From Azolla pinnata (taxonomy: Eukaryota > Streptophyta > Polypodiopsida > Salviniales > Salviniaceae): a stretch of 64,000 nt of DNA. The first letter of the stretch is position 1; each line of letters starts with the position of its first letter. Below the pieces are notes generated by a model. It saw nothing but the letters and a program-made list of their open reading frames with translations, did not search any database and was not told the DNA's origin. Made by a program: the position numbers and the translations under genes. The stretch lies in the NCBI GenBank assembly GCA_037176905.1, contig JBBBWG010017001.1:1-64000 (forward strand), in the 5' to 3' direction. Shown piece by piece: positions 31,535 to 44,875 of the stretch.

Positions 31535-32300
31535 TTCTTTCCTTCTTCATCTTCTTCTTCATCTTCTTCTTCTTCTTCTGCGCGCAGTAGGAACATGTAC
31601 ATATATGTATCTGTGTGCTGCAAGTCGGAACACCATCTTCCTTCCGTGTTTTGCGAAGAAAGTGGCGAGGACCCATCACAGCAGGGGCCGGCGCCATAGC
31701 CGCAGCACATCGCAGAAGCCCAAGCAGCCCATTTCCGAGCTCGGAGAGCGGTTTCCGGGAAGCGCAAGAAGAAAAAGGGGCGGATTTAGGTTTTGCAAAG
31801 AAGGAGAAGAAGAAGAAGAAGAAGAAGGAGGGCAGGATTTTTGGTCTTGAAGAAGAAGAAGAAGAAGAAGAAGAAGAAGAANNNNNNNNNNNNNNNNNNN
31901 NNNNNNNNNNNNNNNNNNNNNNNNNNNNNNNNNNNNNNNNNNNNNNNNNNNNNNNNNNNNNNNNNNNNNNNNNNNNNNNNNAGAAGAAGAAGAAGAAGAA
32001 GGAGGGCAGGATTTTTGGTCTTGAAGAAGAAGAAGAAGAAGAAGAAGAAGAAGAAGAATTAGAGGTGCAGGAATTTTGGTCTTGAAGAAGAAGAAGAGTT
32101 AGAAGGGCAGGGATTTTGGTCTTAAGAAGAAGAAGAATTAGAAAGGCAGGATTTTTGGTCTTAAGAAGAAGAAGAAAAAGGAGGAGGAGGAGGAGGAGAC
32201 GGAGGGGAGGAAAGGCAGGCTTTTGGTATTTCTGAAGAAGAAGAAGAAGAAGAAGAAGTGGAGGGGCCGAGGATTTTTAAGTCTTGAAAGACGAGAAGGA
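31535..32300. repeat. GAA-rich minisatellite with an assembly gap
   Basis: At least six copies of GGGCAGGATTTTTGGTCTTG followed by GAA runs of variable length, at about 31,830, 32,005, 32,066, 32,108, 32,146 and 32,213. A 100-N gap (31,882-31,981) sits inside a GAA run, and the sequence on both sides is the same unit (offset 174). It lies directly upstream of the UPL3-like gene and may be part of its purine-rich leader. Confidence 0.88.
31882..31981. other. Assembly gap (100 N)
   Basis: Exactly 100 N flanked by GAA repeats on both sides; a placeholder rather than a measured length. Confidence 0.99.
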
Positions 32301-32484
32301 TAGGGAGGATTCTGTTGATCAGATTAAGCATTTAGAAGAAGGCCAAGCTGGAAGCTGAGGAGAAGGATCTCTGCGGAAAAACTTGGGAGGAATCACGGAA
32401 AACCGAGCAGGGAAGGGTGAGGAGGGGAAGAAGAAGAAGAAGAAGAAAAGAGTAAGGTTTCCTTTTCCTTCTTCCCTTTTCTTC

Positions 32485-33948
32485 ATGGAAACCCGAAGCA
32501 GGAAGAGGGCACTGGAACAATCGCCTCCGCCTCGAGGAAAGAAGAAAGCAAGCTTCGTCTCTTCTCCGCCGCCGCCGCTGTTTTCTTCTTCATCTTCGTC
32601 GTCGTCATCTTCATCTTCATCTTCGTCTTCCGCCTCGAGAAGCTGTGTCGAGACTCGAGCTTCGGCTCGGAAGGCAGCATGCGGAAAAGAGTTGCATAAG
32701 GTCGATCATGCCAAAGAAAGCAAGATCGATCATGCGAAGGAGAGCAAGGCTGATCATTTGCAAGATAGCAAAGCTGGTCATGGTAAGGGAATCAAGGCTG
32801 ATCATCGCAGTAAAGGAAAAGAGAAAGAAATGAGCAAGAGTGATAATTGCACTAAAGGGAAAGAGAAGCAAGTGAGCAAATGTGATCCCGCGAATGAGAG
32901 CGAGAAAGAAGCTGGGAGCATGAGCAGCAAAGGGAAAGAGGTAGAAGAGGTCACGGTCGAGCATACCACGGCGAAAGATAAACAAGAGATCAAAGATATC
33001 GAAGGAAAAGAGAAAGGAGACGACGCTAATGCTCATAATATAGGGAAAGAGAAAGAAGAGAGCGATAACAATCTTGCCAAAGGGAAGGAGAAAGAAGAGA
33101 TCTGTGGGAAAGAAACGGAGAAAGCCAAGGATGCTTCACAGCAAGAGGCAGCGACTTCTCCTCCTCCTATCGGTGATCAAGCCGTTAAGAAAAACATCTC
33201 CCTTACTAGCAATACCAGTAGTTATCAAGCACGCTCCCTCCACATATCGACGAGAGAAGCTTACAATGCTCCTTCATCTTCGCATGGGAAGCTGGCACAA
33301 ATCCTCTCTAGCATAACATCCGGAGATGAAGAATGGCAGTTAACTGGTCTTACTCAGCTGTGTGAGGTGCTGTCGATGGGGACCGAGGATTCGCTTTCGC
33401 TCATGCCCGTGCGAGCTTTTGTAACCGAACTGGTACGCTTTCTCACGCACGAGTATAATCCGGAGCTGATGCTGTTGGCTGCCCGAGCACTCACACATCT
33501 ATGCGATGCTCTCCCCTACTCGTGCTCGATTCTGGTGAATCAAGGTGGCATCCCCCACTTCTGTCGGATATTGAAGTCCATTCAATATATCGATCTTGCA
33601 GAGCAGGTAAGCCTCACCTGGACCTTTTTGCTACTCTTCTTTCATGATACGTGCATGCATATTCTTGCTTTCATAGGTATATGTACGTATGTACGCAATA
33701 CAATGCATGTTAGATGGAGTGGACGAAAAGATAAAATGATGTATCATCTAGTGGTGGTAGAATAATAGTGAAACAAATGAATGCTAGAATCAAAAGAACG
33801 CGTATTACATTCTCATTATCATAAGAGAAGCAAGAACAGGTGAAAGAAAGAGAACCAAATGAAGAATCTACTGGTTGATGATATTTGAGGTGCTGAGTAG
33901 GTTGCTGAACAACCAGAGTTCTTGAGCGATAACTTGGCATCACGTCCC

Positions 33949-33989
<41 letters not shown>

Positions 33990-36900
33990 TCTAGAAGTTG
34001 CTTCAGTTTAGTATCTTTGTGGTTCAGCCCTTTAAGAGTTGGGATTAGCGCAGGAAGTTAAATTGATTCTCTCTTGGTCTCTGGCCATCAGCTATGTGCT
34101 CGAATATTCTGATTAGACTGACTTAAACTTCTGATTTTGAAAGATCTTTAACATGTGCTGATCCATAATGGAAAGTTTTATGGAGCAAGGAAGCATCTTT
34201 GGTACCATGTGATAAAGGCCTTTGTTTGCCAATGGCAGAGATGATTCGGATGAACGTGCCCTAAGTGCATGACAAATGCTGTTTTGCCTGATGTATATAA
34301 CTCTTGCCTGGGTTGTGTTGAATTATAAGCTTATTAGCATATTGTCTTTCGAGAGCACCAAGAGCTGCATATCCATGGGAAAGAAACAACCACCTATATG
34401 GATTTTGAAGATGTGAATGTTACTCTATGGTAAATTTAGGATCTTGCATAACCCACCGTTCTTCTCTTCCAAGAAGGCATCAAGCCCTGATTTTGTTACT
34501 GATGCTTGAGTGGTTTTAGTCACTATCACTCTAGTTTTATCAAGATTAGCGGGGCAAAAACGTGTCCATACAAAAAGACTTCACAGCAATTAGGTGTCTT
34601 TGTAGTACCTCATAGAGGGTTCATGGCCTTGGACAAGCCATTGTGAGATCATAACTTTTCTGACTTCTATTCTCTTAGTAGATAGATTCCCCAGTGCCTA
34701 TCTATGGGAACACCAAGAGAAATAAAGGTGAGGAAAAAGATAGAAAGATACATTGACATGTAATAGAGCTGAGACTTGCCTATGATAACTCTTGAATACA
34801 AACACGGGTATCTTCTGGTTAAACCATGCGAAATCAATTAAAGGTTTAGGTATTCTATAAATGCTGTTATAGTCACTTTAATACCTGAGGTGGTGCTACT
34901 ATTGATAATGATTCTGGATGAGACTATATTTCTGCAGTCACTGCAAGCCCTGGCAAAAATATCACGAGATCATCCAGCTGCCTGTTTACAGGCCGGAGCA
35001 TTGACAGCAGTTCTATCAAACTTCGAGTTCTATTCCACCGGAGTTCAGGTAATCAAATAAATTTGTAATCAATATCAAAACCTGATGTCGTCACCTAACA
35101 CTTTCAATTCATTGTTCTTTACCTTTTGATAGAGAGCATCTGTTTCTACAGCAGCAAACATGTGCCGACAAATGCCACCAGATGCTGTTACATTTGTTAC
35201 TGAGGCAATACCAATCCTTACCAATTTACTTCAATATTCAGATACGAAGGTAGCTTCTGATCCTGTATTTGAATCTCAACTTTAGTTTCACCTTGCCTTT
35301 GATTTCACATGCTTCCATGTCTTTTCTTGTTCCCTTTGTATTGTTTCAGGTGATTGAGTATGCTGCTGTCTGTCTCGCTCGCATTGCTGAGTCCTTCGCA
35401 TCATCACCTGAAAAATTAGATATGCTTTGTTCGCATGGCTTGATTGCGGAAGCTGCACGGCTTATTTCAGTTGAGAATATTGGGGTTTCACAAACATCCC
35501 TTGGCAGCTCGACATATACAGTTTGTACTTTTCCTTTGAGAGATAATTTGTATTTCTTTTTTCTTTCTATAGGCTGAACATTCATGAATATGGTTTTAGG
35601 GCTTGGTTCGCACATTGTCTATCTGTGTAAGTGGATCAACATCTGCAGCTGATGCACTTTTCAGCATGAATATCAGTGGCATTCTGAAAGACATCCTTGT
35701 GGGATCTGGACCGGTATCTAAATCAGCCCCCCCTGTAGCAATGAACATGCCTATTGACCAGGTATGTGTTTTTGAGCATGAGAATGTACACTAATTTCCC
35801 TCAAAGTTAAATTAGAAGTTCTTGTATAGAGAGATCTTTTTAGATGTGACCTAAGTGAACTTTCTCAAGACGTCATGTGTGGATCTCTTCAATAGTTTCG
35901 ATTTCTGCATAGTATATTGCCAAGTAGACGGCTTGATAATATCCTTAATCGCGCACGGGCTCAATTTTGGTCTATGATATGGAAAGTCATGCATCTGAGC
36001 ATGTCAAGCATGATCCAACTGAATGAATCTATCATCTAGCCATCCTTACCATAGTCGGACCTCCCTGTATAGACTATCCACCTGCAAACAGGGTGCGCTG
36101 CTGTTTCTGGTTCTGTGTTATATATTGGATCATGTTGGATCCTCATGGACAAGAGTATATCATTAGTTAGCTGCATATCTGAACCATTTGATGGTGCAGC
36201 CATCTCAGCCTTATTTCATTGGGTAGTAAGGCCTCATCACATCATCCTGCAAATCATAGGTACTCATGGTCAGTTTACCGTAGGAATAACCATGTCCACT
36301 GCCTTGATTTGGGTTAAATTTGGATGGAATGTGTACTCCTTATAAATTAGAAAAGGTGACTGAAGTGTCCACGAGCTGCACCTTCATGTGTTGGGTCTGT
36401 AACTCTCTTAGGATGTATATTCCTCAGACAAAAGGGGTCCCAACAAATGCTACACTGGTAAAAGTATAGGGATGGACACATTCCAACATCTGTCCACACA
36501 TGTTAAAAGGATCTGATCTCCAATGCATTGTGATGCATTACTGAACACTATAACCATGGTTTTTCACCAAGTGTTAGTCCAACCTTGTGTGAATAACCAT
36601 GTAATTCATTCCACCGTCTTTGCATGCTCTGGCAACATCATCAGCAAAGAGTGGAAAGGCATCACACACAATATAATGAGATGGGGACTCTTGCTTCATT
36701 CCTATAACAGGTTAGGTTCTCTTATTTTTTCTTCTATTCTCAATGACAGCTGGAAGTGTTGAGATGAGGTCAAGCATTTTTCCCTGGAAACAGTCTGTCT
36801 CTGCTGAGAAACGTTTCCCCATTTATTGGCAAGTTCAATTCTGTAACTTCGCTCCATTATCAGATCCAGTAGCAATGCCTGTCATTTCGGTCAATCTCTT

Positions 36901-39900
36901 ATCTGCTGAAAGATACTTGGTGTCCATTCCCTATTCATGATCAGATCTGCAAGCTCCTTTTGATGTCTCAGCTTGTTGTTTTTGAGTCTCTGTTTCCTTC
37001 CCTAGCTTGTACTTTCTCGAATCTCCAGATGCCTTCTCGAATCTCCAGATGCCAGTCTGGTGTTCTCTTCGTATTGTTTTTTAGGGGAACAAGAGGGTAT
37101 TACATCTCAAAACGGCAATGGTGGTATTTGAAAGCTATTTCACTGTCACATCATCTCAACATTATTCTCATTCGTTTGTCTCTGGGACTGTTTGCCGCAT
37201 GCTATTCTTGCAACTATGATAATTAATATTGTTTTAAAATTTAGCTAATATCTGAAATTGTCACATCATATGATGAATTAGTAAGCATCTAACAAGTGCA
37301 ACAAAGAGATGTTATATTTTGCGTTACATTAGCACCTTAAGATAATATGATGTTTTTTACAGTTGCGTGAAATTGTGAATCTTGTCAATGCCTTAATTCC
37401 TCCATTGCCACAAACGTCTATGAGTTTAACATCAAGGCTTCCTGGCAGCAGTATAGTCGGTCGTAAACAACCACTGTGCATTCAATCTCACCTATTAGTC
37501 CAGTTTGGAACCCACTTATTTCCTATTCTTGTACAGGTACTATTTTCCTTTTTTTGTTAGTTTGCCTATTCTTTTCCTGATTTGGGTGAACTCACTCGGT
37601 TTCTCCTTGTATATGTACAGCTCTACGAAACCTGTGTAAATCTTACAATACGTTATACATCCCTGGATGCGATACATAAACTTGTTCATTTCATTGCAGC
37701 AGATAAATTATATTCTATTTTTCAGGAACTGAATATATCAAGGTTAGTTACCCTAGTTATCTGAAACTTATAAAAACAATATGAAATTAACTAGGCCAAG
37801 ATTTATGGTTGATATGTTTCTGTCCATTTCAGTTTCTTATCTGGGGTGCTGGTTTCTAAAGATGCTATGGCACAAATAACAAGTCTGCAGATAGCAGACT
37901 TGCTGATGCAGAAGCTTCCAGACTATTTTTCCAAAGTCTTTTTGAAGGAAGGAGTGCTTCATACGATTGTTACTCAATTTGATCTGAGTGACGACAAAGG
38001 AGGGACACTCGATACTTGTAGGCGAAGATCAAGGCGAGTTGCAAGTGCTGCTAAAAATGATGTCAAAGAAGAACACGTTTCTTGTGAAGAGGCATCACCA
38101 ACAACCATTGTAAAGTTGCCTTCAGAAGAATCGACAACTGATTTATCAACTTTGGCTATTATAAGTGCTAAAAACTTCAAAGATACATACTTTCCTGTGG
38201 GTTCTGCTAATGGAGCAAGTGACAATCTCAAGAAGTTGAAGAATCTTTCTGTAAAACTGATTAACAGCACAAAGAAGAAAGGTGAAAATGCTCAGATGTT
38301 GGCGAGATCTATAGAAGAAATTCTTGCCGAACTTGGCACTGGAGATATTTCCACATTTGAGTTCATAACCTGTGGAATAGTTGAGTCTTTGTTAAGCTAC
38401 TTTTGTGATGTTGATATCTCCAAAGAGCAGCTGTCACGTGAACAACTTAGACAGAAGGTGTTGAAAAGATTGCATCAATTCTTTATGATTGTGACTTCTT
38501 CTAATGAAGAAACAAGACTGCATTTGACAGTGCTTGTCCGGAAGATTCAAAATGCATTATCTTCGCTTGAAACTTTTCCGGTTAATCTAAGTCAAAGTAT
38601 TTCAGGAGCTGGAAAACCAGGCTATGCTACTGGTATAAATATTCTAGCTCAGCCTTTAAAGTTACGCTTCATAAAAGTACCTACAGACACAAGCTTACAA
38701 GACTTCCCATCAAGCTTGGTGCTTATGAGCCCATTGATGACATTATCATCCCTGGAAGAGTTTTTGTGGCCTCGTGTGCGTCGAGTAGATGCTACTTCAA
38801 CAGCTTCAAGTTCACAATCTTCATTATCTCCTTCAGTGAGTGGTAGACCATCAACAAAGTCTGAGGTGCCTTCGGGTTTACCCTTGGATTTGGCCTCTGG
38901 AACTAAGGCATCAGCTGACCAGAAAATTCATGTAAAAAATGACATGAAAAGGAAAAATAAGATCGCATCACCGAACCAAACTGAAGAACACAAAGGTCCA
39001 GAAACAAGAAATGCGGCAGCAAGACGGCGCCATGATGAAGCGGTTAGGTTGATTGAGGAGACATTTGAGGCTGTTGCTGGTATTGAGGTAGGGAGTGCTA
39101 TCTCTTAGGGGTTGTATTTTGAATTTGTGACTCTATAGCGATTTGGCTAAGTCTAAAAGTATCTATATATGGTTTGTGAACGTTTTTGCAGGATAGTGAG
39201 AGTGATCTCTCACTTGTGGAAGAGGAAGGGGAATATTCCTCAGATGAGGGGGATGAATATTGGGATGAAGAGTTTGATCAATATGACAGGGCACGGATGG
39301 TAAATTCTAGAGTAATCATTTAGTCCAGTTTGTGTAGTATGTGCAAGCAAAGGAAAATATAAAAATATGCTTCTATTTTGATGTTTTTAGGTCTCTGAGG
39401 AAGAAGTTACTCGTGATCATGTTTATGAAATCCATCTTGATAATGAATGCACCACCACAGGACCTTGTACTCCAGCAAAGAGACCTTGTACCCCTTCGTC
39501 CCGGTCTTCAAGGTTGTGTTTCTCTATAGCTGGAAAGCCACTTGATAGAAACTGGACCATTCTCCAAGCTATTCAGCAAGTGGATGAGCGATTAAAAACT
39601 TTCAGTCTTGATAGCAGAAGAATTTGGCATGAAGTGCATCTTATAAGCTATCAACAGCATCATTCTGTCAGCAACTGTGGAGTGGAATCCATGAGTAAAC
39701 TAACTGTAACTGATGCCAGAGAGAACACACGGCAGAATGTTCTGCTTGATAATGTTGCTCAAAAAAAGCTGCCCTGTGAGATGGAGAAATCCAATACAAC
39801 ATACAATGTTCTCCTTTTGCTCTATATATTGGATGGGCTGAATCGTCTTGGCCCGAACATTCTTGCTCAAGAATCTGCAAATGTCCAATTCTTTATGAAG

Positions 39901-42735
39901 GAAAAAGCTGTACAGAGAACACTCATTCCTCAGGAGGAGTTTTTTAGCACTAAGCTGATTCCAAAAATGACTCGTCAACTCCAGGACGCAATGGCTCTAT
40001 GCAGCGATAAAATCCCTTCTTGGTGCCATCACATAATGAAAGCTTGTCCATTCCTGCTCCCCTTTGAGACCAAAAGACAATACTTCTACTTGATGGCTTT
40101 AGGCTTGCCACGAGCAGTTCATCATCTACAACAGCAACAACTCCTTGACAGTCTCACGCTTTCAAATGAAAGAATGCCGCGGATTGGTAGATTACAACGG
40201 AGAAAAGTAAGAATTCACAGAGATCATATTTTTGAATCAGCCATTAGAGTTATGGAAGAGTTTGCTGCTGATAAAGGAGTCCTTGAGGTGGAATATTTTG
40301 GAGAGGTTGGAATCGGACTAGGACCAACCCTTGAGTTCTATACTTTGCTAAGCCATGAACTGCAGAAGGATTCCTTGGGTATGTGGCGAACTTCTCTGCA
40401 CACAGAAACGGATGTGTTGAGTGATGGGAGTTTACGTCATGGCATTGAAAATGCATTGCACGGGTTGTTTCCACGCCCATTGCAACCTCAATCAGAAAAT
40501 GCTGATAAAATAATCAGCTCCTTCCGTCTCCTAGGTCAAGTAATTGGCAAGGCTCTCCAAGATGGGCGCCTCTTGGATTTGCCACTGGCAACACCCTTTT
40601 ACAAGCTTATGCTGGATGAGGTATGTAAAAGCACCATGTGTAGATACACTAGTTTGTATGTGTACTATAGTATATGTACACCTATATTCATTTACGTACA
40701 CATGTAAGCACAACGTGCAGGTATATATTATGCACATGTATTGGAAAAAAGCTCTCAAGTTCTATTGCAATTTTGCAGGAGCTTGGTCTCTATGATATCA
40801 AGTCCTTTGATTTGGAGCTTGGAAAAACTTTGGAGGAAATGCAGATTCTTGTTGAGAAGCATCGACAATTAAAGGCAATAACAAGGAAAAGCAAACAGAC
40901 GTTAACTTTCCATGGTCAAAATATTGAAGATCTTTGTCTGGATTTTACTCTTCCAGGATACCCAGGATATGTGTTAAAGCCAGGGGGGGAGGACATCATG
41001 GTAAATGTATACATACACCGGCTTTGTGTCATTTGGAAGTATCTTCCTTTTCCTTGATCAAAAGTGACTGTGTAAATAATGCAGGTCACTATGGAGAACC
41101 TTGAAGAATACATCTCACTTGTTGTAGATAACTCGGTGAAGGCAGGGATCGCTCGTCAAATGAGAGCTTTTCGGGAAGGATTTCAGCATGTAGGAAACCC
41201 AGTTCTATTTTATTTCTTCTCATCACCTGTGAAATGTAATATTCTGAAACAAATGTTTTGGTTGTTCATGTTACAGGTCTTCCAGATGTCATCTTTACAA
41301 ATTTTCAATGAGGAACAGCTTTCGTATATGCTTTGTGGTTGTCGTGAGATGTGGCAGGTTAGTTTTCTTTTGAGAATTGTTTTTCTATTTATTGGTGTAT
41401 GATGATAATGATCTTCTATTTTTTCATCTGCATTGCAGGCTGACTCACTCATGGAACATGTAAGGTTCGATCATGGCTACAATGCATCCAGTCTACCTGT
41501 ACGCTATGTATGTTTCCAACCTCTTTGTTGTTTGCTTTTGCTTGACTGATATTTTCTACTCAACAAATTGTTTCTTCATGATCCTTCTCTTCCCTTTGTT
41601 TAAGTTGATACACATCAAAGAACACTGTTTGTAGGTTATTTCTCGATGACCCCACCCTTAACCCAACCCCTCCCCCCTTCCCCCTCCAACAAAAAAAGAA
41701 AAAAACTTTCAAAAGTGATCGATGTTTGTCTGTGATTGCTTCTTCCTCATCTCATAAAATGCTGTTTCTTTTTTCGTATAAATAGCTGCTCGAGATAATG
41801 GGAGAGTTCACCACAATGCAACAAAGAACATTCCTGCGGTTTGTAACTGGTGCACCACAGCTTCCATGTGGAGGGCTTTCAGCATTACATCCAAAACTAA
41901 CTATAGTCTGCAAGGTAAAGTTTTTTCATGTGAGTTGAGTTACTTGGGGCTAAGGTTTACTATCTTGATTCTTATCAATGCCTTGGTTATTTTCATGTTT
42001 ATTGGTTATGCCATTAGCATCCAGTCGGAGCATCAGCAGGAACATCACCCGGAAGATATGCTGACCTGGCAGACCATGACCTTCCTAGTGTCATGACTTG
42101 TGCTAATTACTTGAAGCTTCCTCCTTATTCATCGAAGGTGAAATCAAGTCTACACATCTCCTTTCTCTCTCTCTCTCTCTCTATCAGGCTTATGATTTGG
42201 CATTGGGACTTGTTGAGTTTAGCCCAAACCAGTTAAGAAAACCTGAGCCAAACTGGTGAAGTCAGAACTGTTTGCACCTTAACTGTTTTCAAATTGGTTT
42301 GGGCTTGATTGAATTAGCTCAAACTGGTTAAATATATAAGTAAACATATATTGTCGAACCACGTATAAACATAAACATATTGTCAATCCGATCGAAAAAG
42401 AAGAAAGCTCAACTGGTTTGGAGGCAGTTGATAAAGCCAAGCCAATATAGGCTCATGCCAAACTAAACCAATCCCAAACTGGTTAAGAAGTCTAACTGAA
42501 CTGATTCGAACTGCTAAGCTTCTTAAACCCAGTTTAATAGCTCTTAATTCTCTCTTTAACTTTTTTGTTTGCTCTGTTGCTTAGGGCCTGAATTCCGTAA
42601 CTGTGTGAGGTTGTGCTGTTTGCTTCATTTATGCTATTCGGTAATAACGTTTTATGTTTCATATGACAGGAGATTATGCAAGAGCGCTTGCTTTACGCAA
42701 TCGAGGAAGGACAGGGCTCGTTTGATTTGTCCTAA
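32485..42735 (+). CDS. UPL3: HECT E3 ubiquitin ligase, UPL3/KAKTUS type, complete, 17 exons
   Basis: Exons: 32,485-33,606; 34,938-35,048; 35,133-35,249; 35,350-35,520; 35,600-35,761; 37,363-37,536; 37,621-37,742; 37,833-39,087; 39,192-39,299; 39,391-40,620; 40,779-41,000; 41,085-41,189; 41,277-41,357; 41,439-41,507; 41,786-41,914; 42,018-42,137; 42,670-42,735. Phases match throughout, giving 1,787 residues (Arabidopsis UPL3 has about 1,890). Start METRSRKRALEQSPP equals the family start METRSRKRA; an in-frame Met 34 codons upstream is less likely. Residues 65-225 are Lys/Glu-rich; armadillo repeats begin near 262 (MLLAARALTHLCDALPYSC, LAEQSLQALAKISRDHPAAC). The HECT domain covers about 1,384 to the end, with GEVGIGLGPTLEFYTLLSHE, LPGYPGYVLKPGGEDIMVT and the catalytic Cys near 1,754 in SVMTCANYLKLPPYS. 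UPL3 ligases ubiquitinate substrates such as GL3/EGL3 bHLH factors and restrain endoreduplication in trichomes; the substrate here is unknown. Intron 1 holds a CT run at 33,955-33,986. Confidence 0.96.
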
Positions 42736-43080
42736 ACATACAATTGATCAGATCAAGCATGAGAAAAAGATTCTTATAGTTTTGTGTGACATGAATGTGT
42801 GCATAGCTCTATCCCTCATCCCTGTATATATCTACACATATAGATATATTATTGCATAGATACAGAGAGTTAAGTATATATAGATCAATAAGATAGATTT
42901 TGTGGGAAGCACAACTCTCTTTGTAGAAATAAAATAGATCTAACCAGCCCCCACCCAGAAAAGGTGTAAATATTTGATCCTAAATACTAGTCTTTTATGT
43001 CTTTTGTGATGGTAGATATGGAAGGGCTAGAGCTCTTTCTACATTCCCCTCACCTACAGATGATGGTGTCCTTTGTTGTT
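42736..43080. other. 3' flank of the UPL3-like gene
   Basis: Probable 3' UTR and terminator region with AT-rich words (TATATATCTACACATATAG) and AATAAAATAGATC near 42,925 that could serve as polyadenylation signal. No gene. Confidence 0.4.
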
Positions 43081-43280
43081 TTGCTCAGAAAATATACACA
43101 TTTCAAATGTATATGTTTTGATGAAATAATTCTATACAACCTCATTTGTGCAGAATCGTGCCGATCAATTTCTGCCGTCTTTGCTCAGAAGATTTCACAT
43201 TTCAAATGTATATGTTTTGATGAAATGCAAATATACCACCTCATTTGTACAAAATCTTGTCGATTAATTTCCGCTGTCTT
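43081..43280. repeat. Tandem duplication of a 100-base unit
   Basis: TTGCTCAGAA starts at 43,081 and 43,181, each followed by ACATTTCAAATGTATATGTT and, further on, CCTCATTTGTGCAGAATC-TG then CAATTTCTGCCGTCTT. The copies are about 88% alike by eye. Each contains the palindrome ACATTTCAAATGT. Confidence 0.85.
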
Positions 43281-43294
43281 CGGAGGCTGCCGAA

Positions 43295-44645
43295 GGAAAT
43301 TATAATTTGCATTTTAATGCTTGCCAACATTAGAGATTACAAATATAACGCCTAGATTTAAGAAATAACGCTCGATTAATTTATTGACACCGACTCGATT
43401 ATATTCTGAAGTTATAGTCAAATACGGTAAGGGAATCAATTAATAAAGAGCAATAAGAAGTAGGAAGTATTTAGTAAATCGTAGTAGGAAGACTAAGGAT
43501 CAAAGAACATGAGAAGAGATAGATTGGATATAATTAGTAAGAGAGAGATTGGATAGAATCGATTAGCGAGAAGCAATCAGGTGATAACAATAGTAAAGGT
43601 GGGAATAAATCAACTTGTGGGAAGCGATTAAGATTTCAATTAGCATCATGCTAACCGAATTAATTGGATGTTAATTTTTTAGTGGAAGATAAGACTAATG
43701 CCTACTCTTATCTTCCACTAAAAATTAACACCAAATTAATTCTATTAGTATAACGTTGAATCGCTTCCCCACTAATTGGCCCTGATCGATTCCCTTCCTA
43801 CATTCGATTAACAAAAGTTAGTAATTTTCGAATCCAACCAATTGATTAACGCCTTCATTTTATGTTAATCAAGCGTATTAATCAATGAGTTATTTTGGTG
43901 TTTAATCGAGCTCACAGATAATGATTTGCTGCTAATCAATCGATTAATATGTCTAACAAAATTACCAAATCACATTTTATCGCCAACAAAAACTCGAAAT
44001 TATAGATTAACGCCTAGTTGTAAAACATTCAGCGCGCAGTCGATCGATTAGCATCAAATCAATCGATTACGAGCTCGACTAACGTGAAACGAACGNNNNN
44101 NNNNNNNNNNNNNNNNNNNNNNNNNNNNNNNNNNNNNNNNNNNNNNNNNNNNNNNNNNNNNNNNNNNNNNNNNNNNNNNNNNNNNNNNNNNNNNNTTAAT
44201 CGAGCACAGCCATAAGGGGAAACCGATCGGGATCGATTAGCGAGAAACGATCAGGGATTAAGATCGATACCAAATTACATTTTATCGCCAACAAAAACTC
44301 GAAATTACAGATTAACGCCTAGCTGTAAAACATTCAGCGCGCAGTCGATCGATTAGCATCAAATCAATCGATTACGAGCTCGACTAACGTGAAACGAACG
44401 AATCGATTCGCGCTCGATGACTCGATTAACACCAAATTAACACCAAACGAGCGCGTCAATCAATCGATCAGATTCTCTCCGACTCCTCCATTAATCGAGC
44501 ACAGCCATAAGGGGAAACCGATCGGGATCGATTAGCGAGAAACGATCAGGGATTAAGATCGATACCAGCGGAATTAATCGGTCGTTAAAAAAAAAAATTA
44601 GCGGAAGATTAAAGATTAGCAAAGATTAGCAGGCGTTTAATCTGT
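43295..44645. mobile_element. Cluster of degenerate MITE-like copies with a 305-base tandem duplication and a gap
   Basis: Words of the family (TTGCATTTTAATGCTTGCC, AATATAACGCC, CAATCGATTAA, CACATTTTATCGCC) recur. Near 43,670-43,730 two parts meet head to head around GTGGAAGATAAGA/TCTTATCTTCCAC. The block CGCCAACAAAAACTCGAAAT to GTGAAACGAACG occurs at 43,981-44,095 and again 305 bases on, ending 44,400; the block TTAATCGAGCACAGCCATAA onward occurs at 44,196 and 44,491 (295 apart). No coding capacity. Confidence 0.6.
44096..44195. other. Assembly gap (100 N)
   Basis: Exactly 100 N lying between two copies of a tandem duplication. By the offsets of the flanks the missing piece should be about 90 bases and resemble 44,401-44,490. 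Confidence 0.99.
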
Positions 44646-44754
44646 GGTTAAAAATGTAAGTTTAGAATTTGCAAATTCTTAAACTTGCAATTTTTAGCGA
44701 CGAAGAGAGAAAGAAGGAATTCTGTGTATGCGCGAAGGTCCGCCATTAAACCTG

Positions 44755-44875
44755 CAACTTCTTCTTCTTCTTCTTCTTCTTCTTCCTCCTTCGTCTTCCT
44801 TCGTCTTCGTCTTCGTCTTCCTTCGTCTTCTTCTTCGTCTTCCTTCGTCTTCTTCTTCGTCTTCTTCTTCTGTCT
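44755..44875. repeat. CTT / CTTCGT microsatellite
   Basis: CTTCTTCTT run followed by imperfect TTCGTC units. It lies a few hundred bases before a telomere-like ACCCTAACCCTAACC word at 45,056-45,071 and may belong to the 5' leader of the DUF1336 gene. Confidence 0.85.

Noticed and set aside
31615-32085. Plus frame of 156 codons spanning the first gap
   Set aside because: It is Glu/Lys from GAA repeats and runs through N.
32383-32484. Upstream in-frame Met for the UPL3-like protein (34 more residues)
   Set aside because: The added part is a Lys run from a GAA tract; METRSRKRA is the conserved start of the family.
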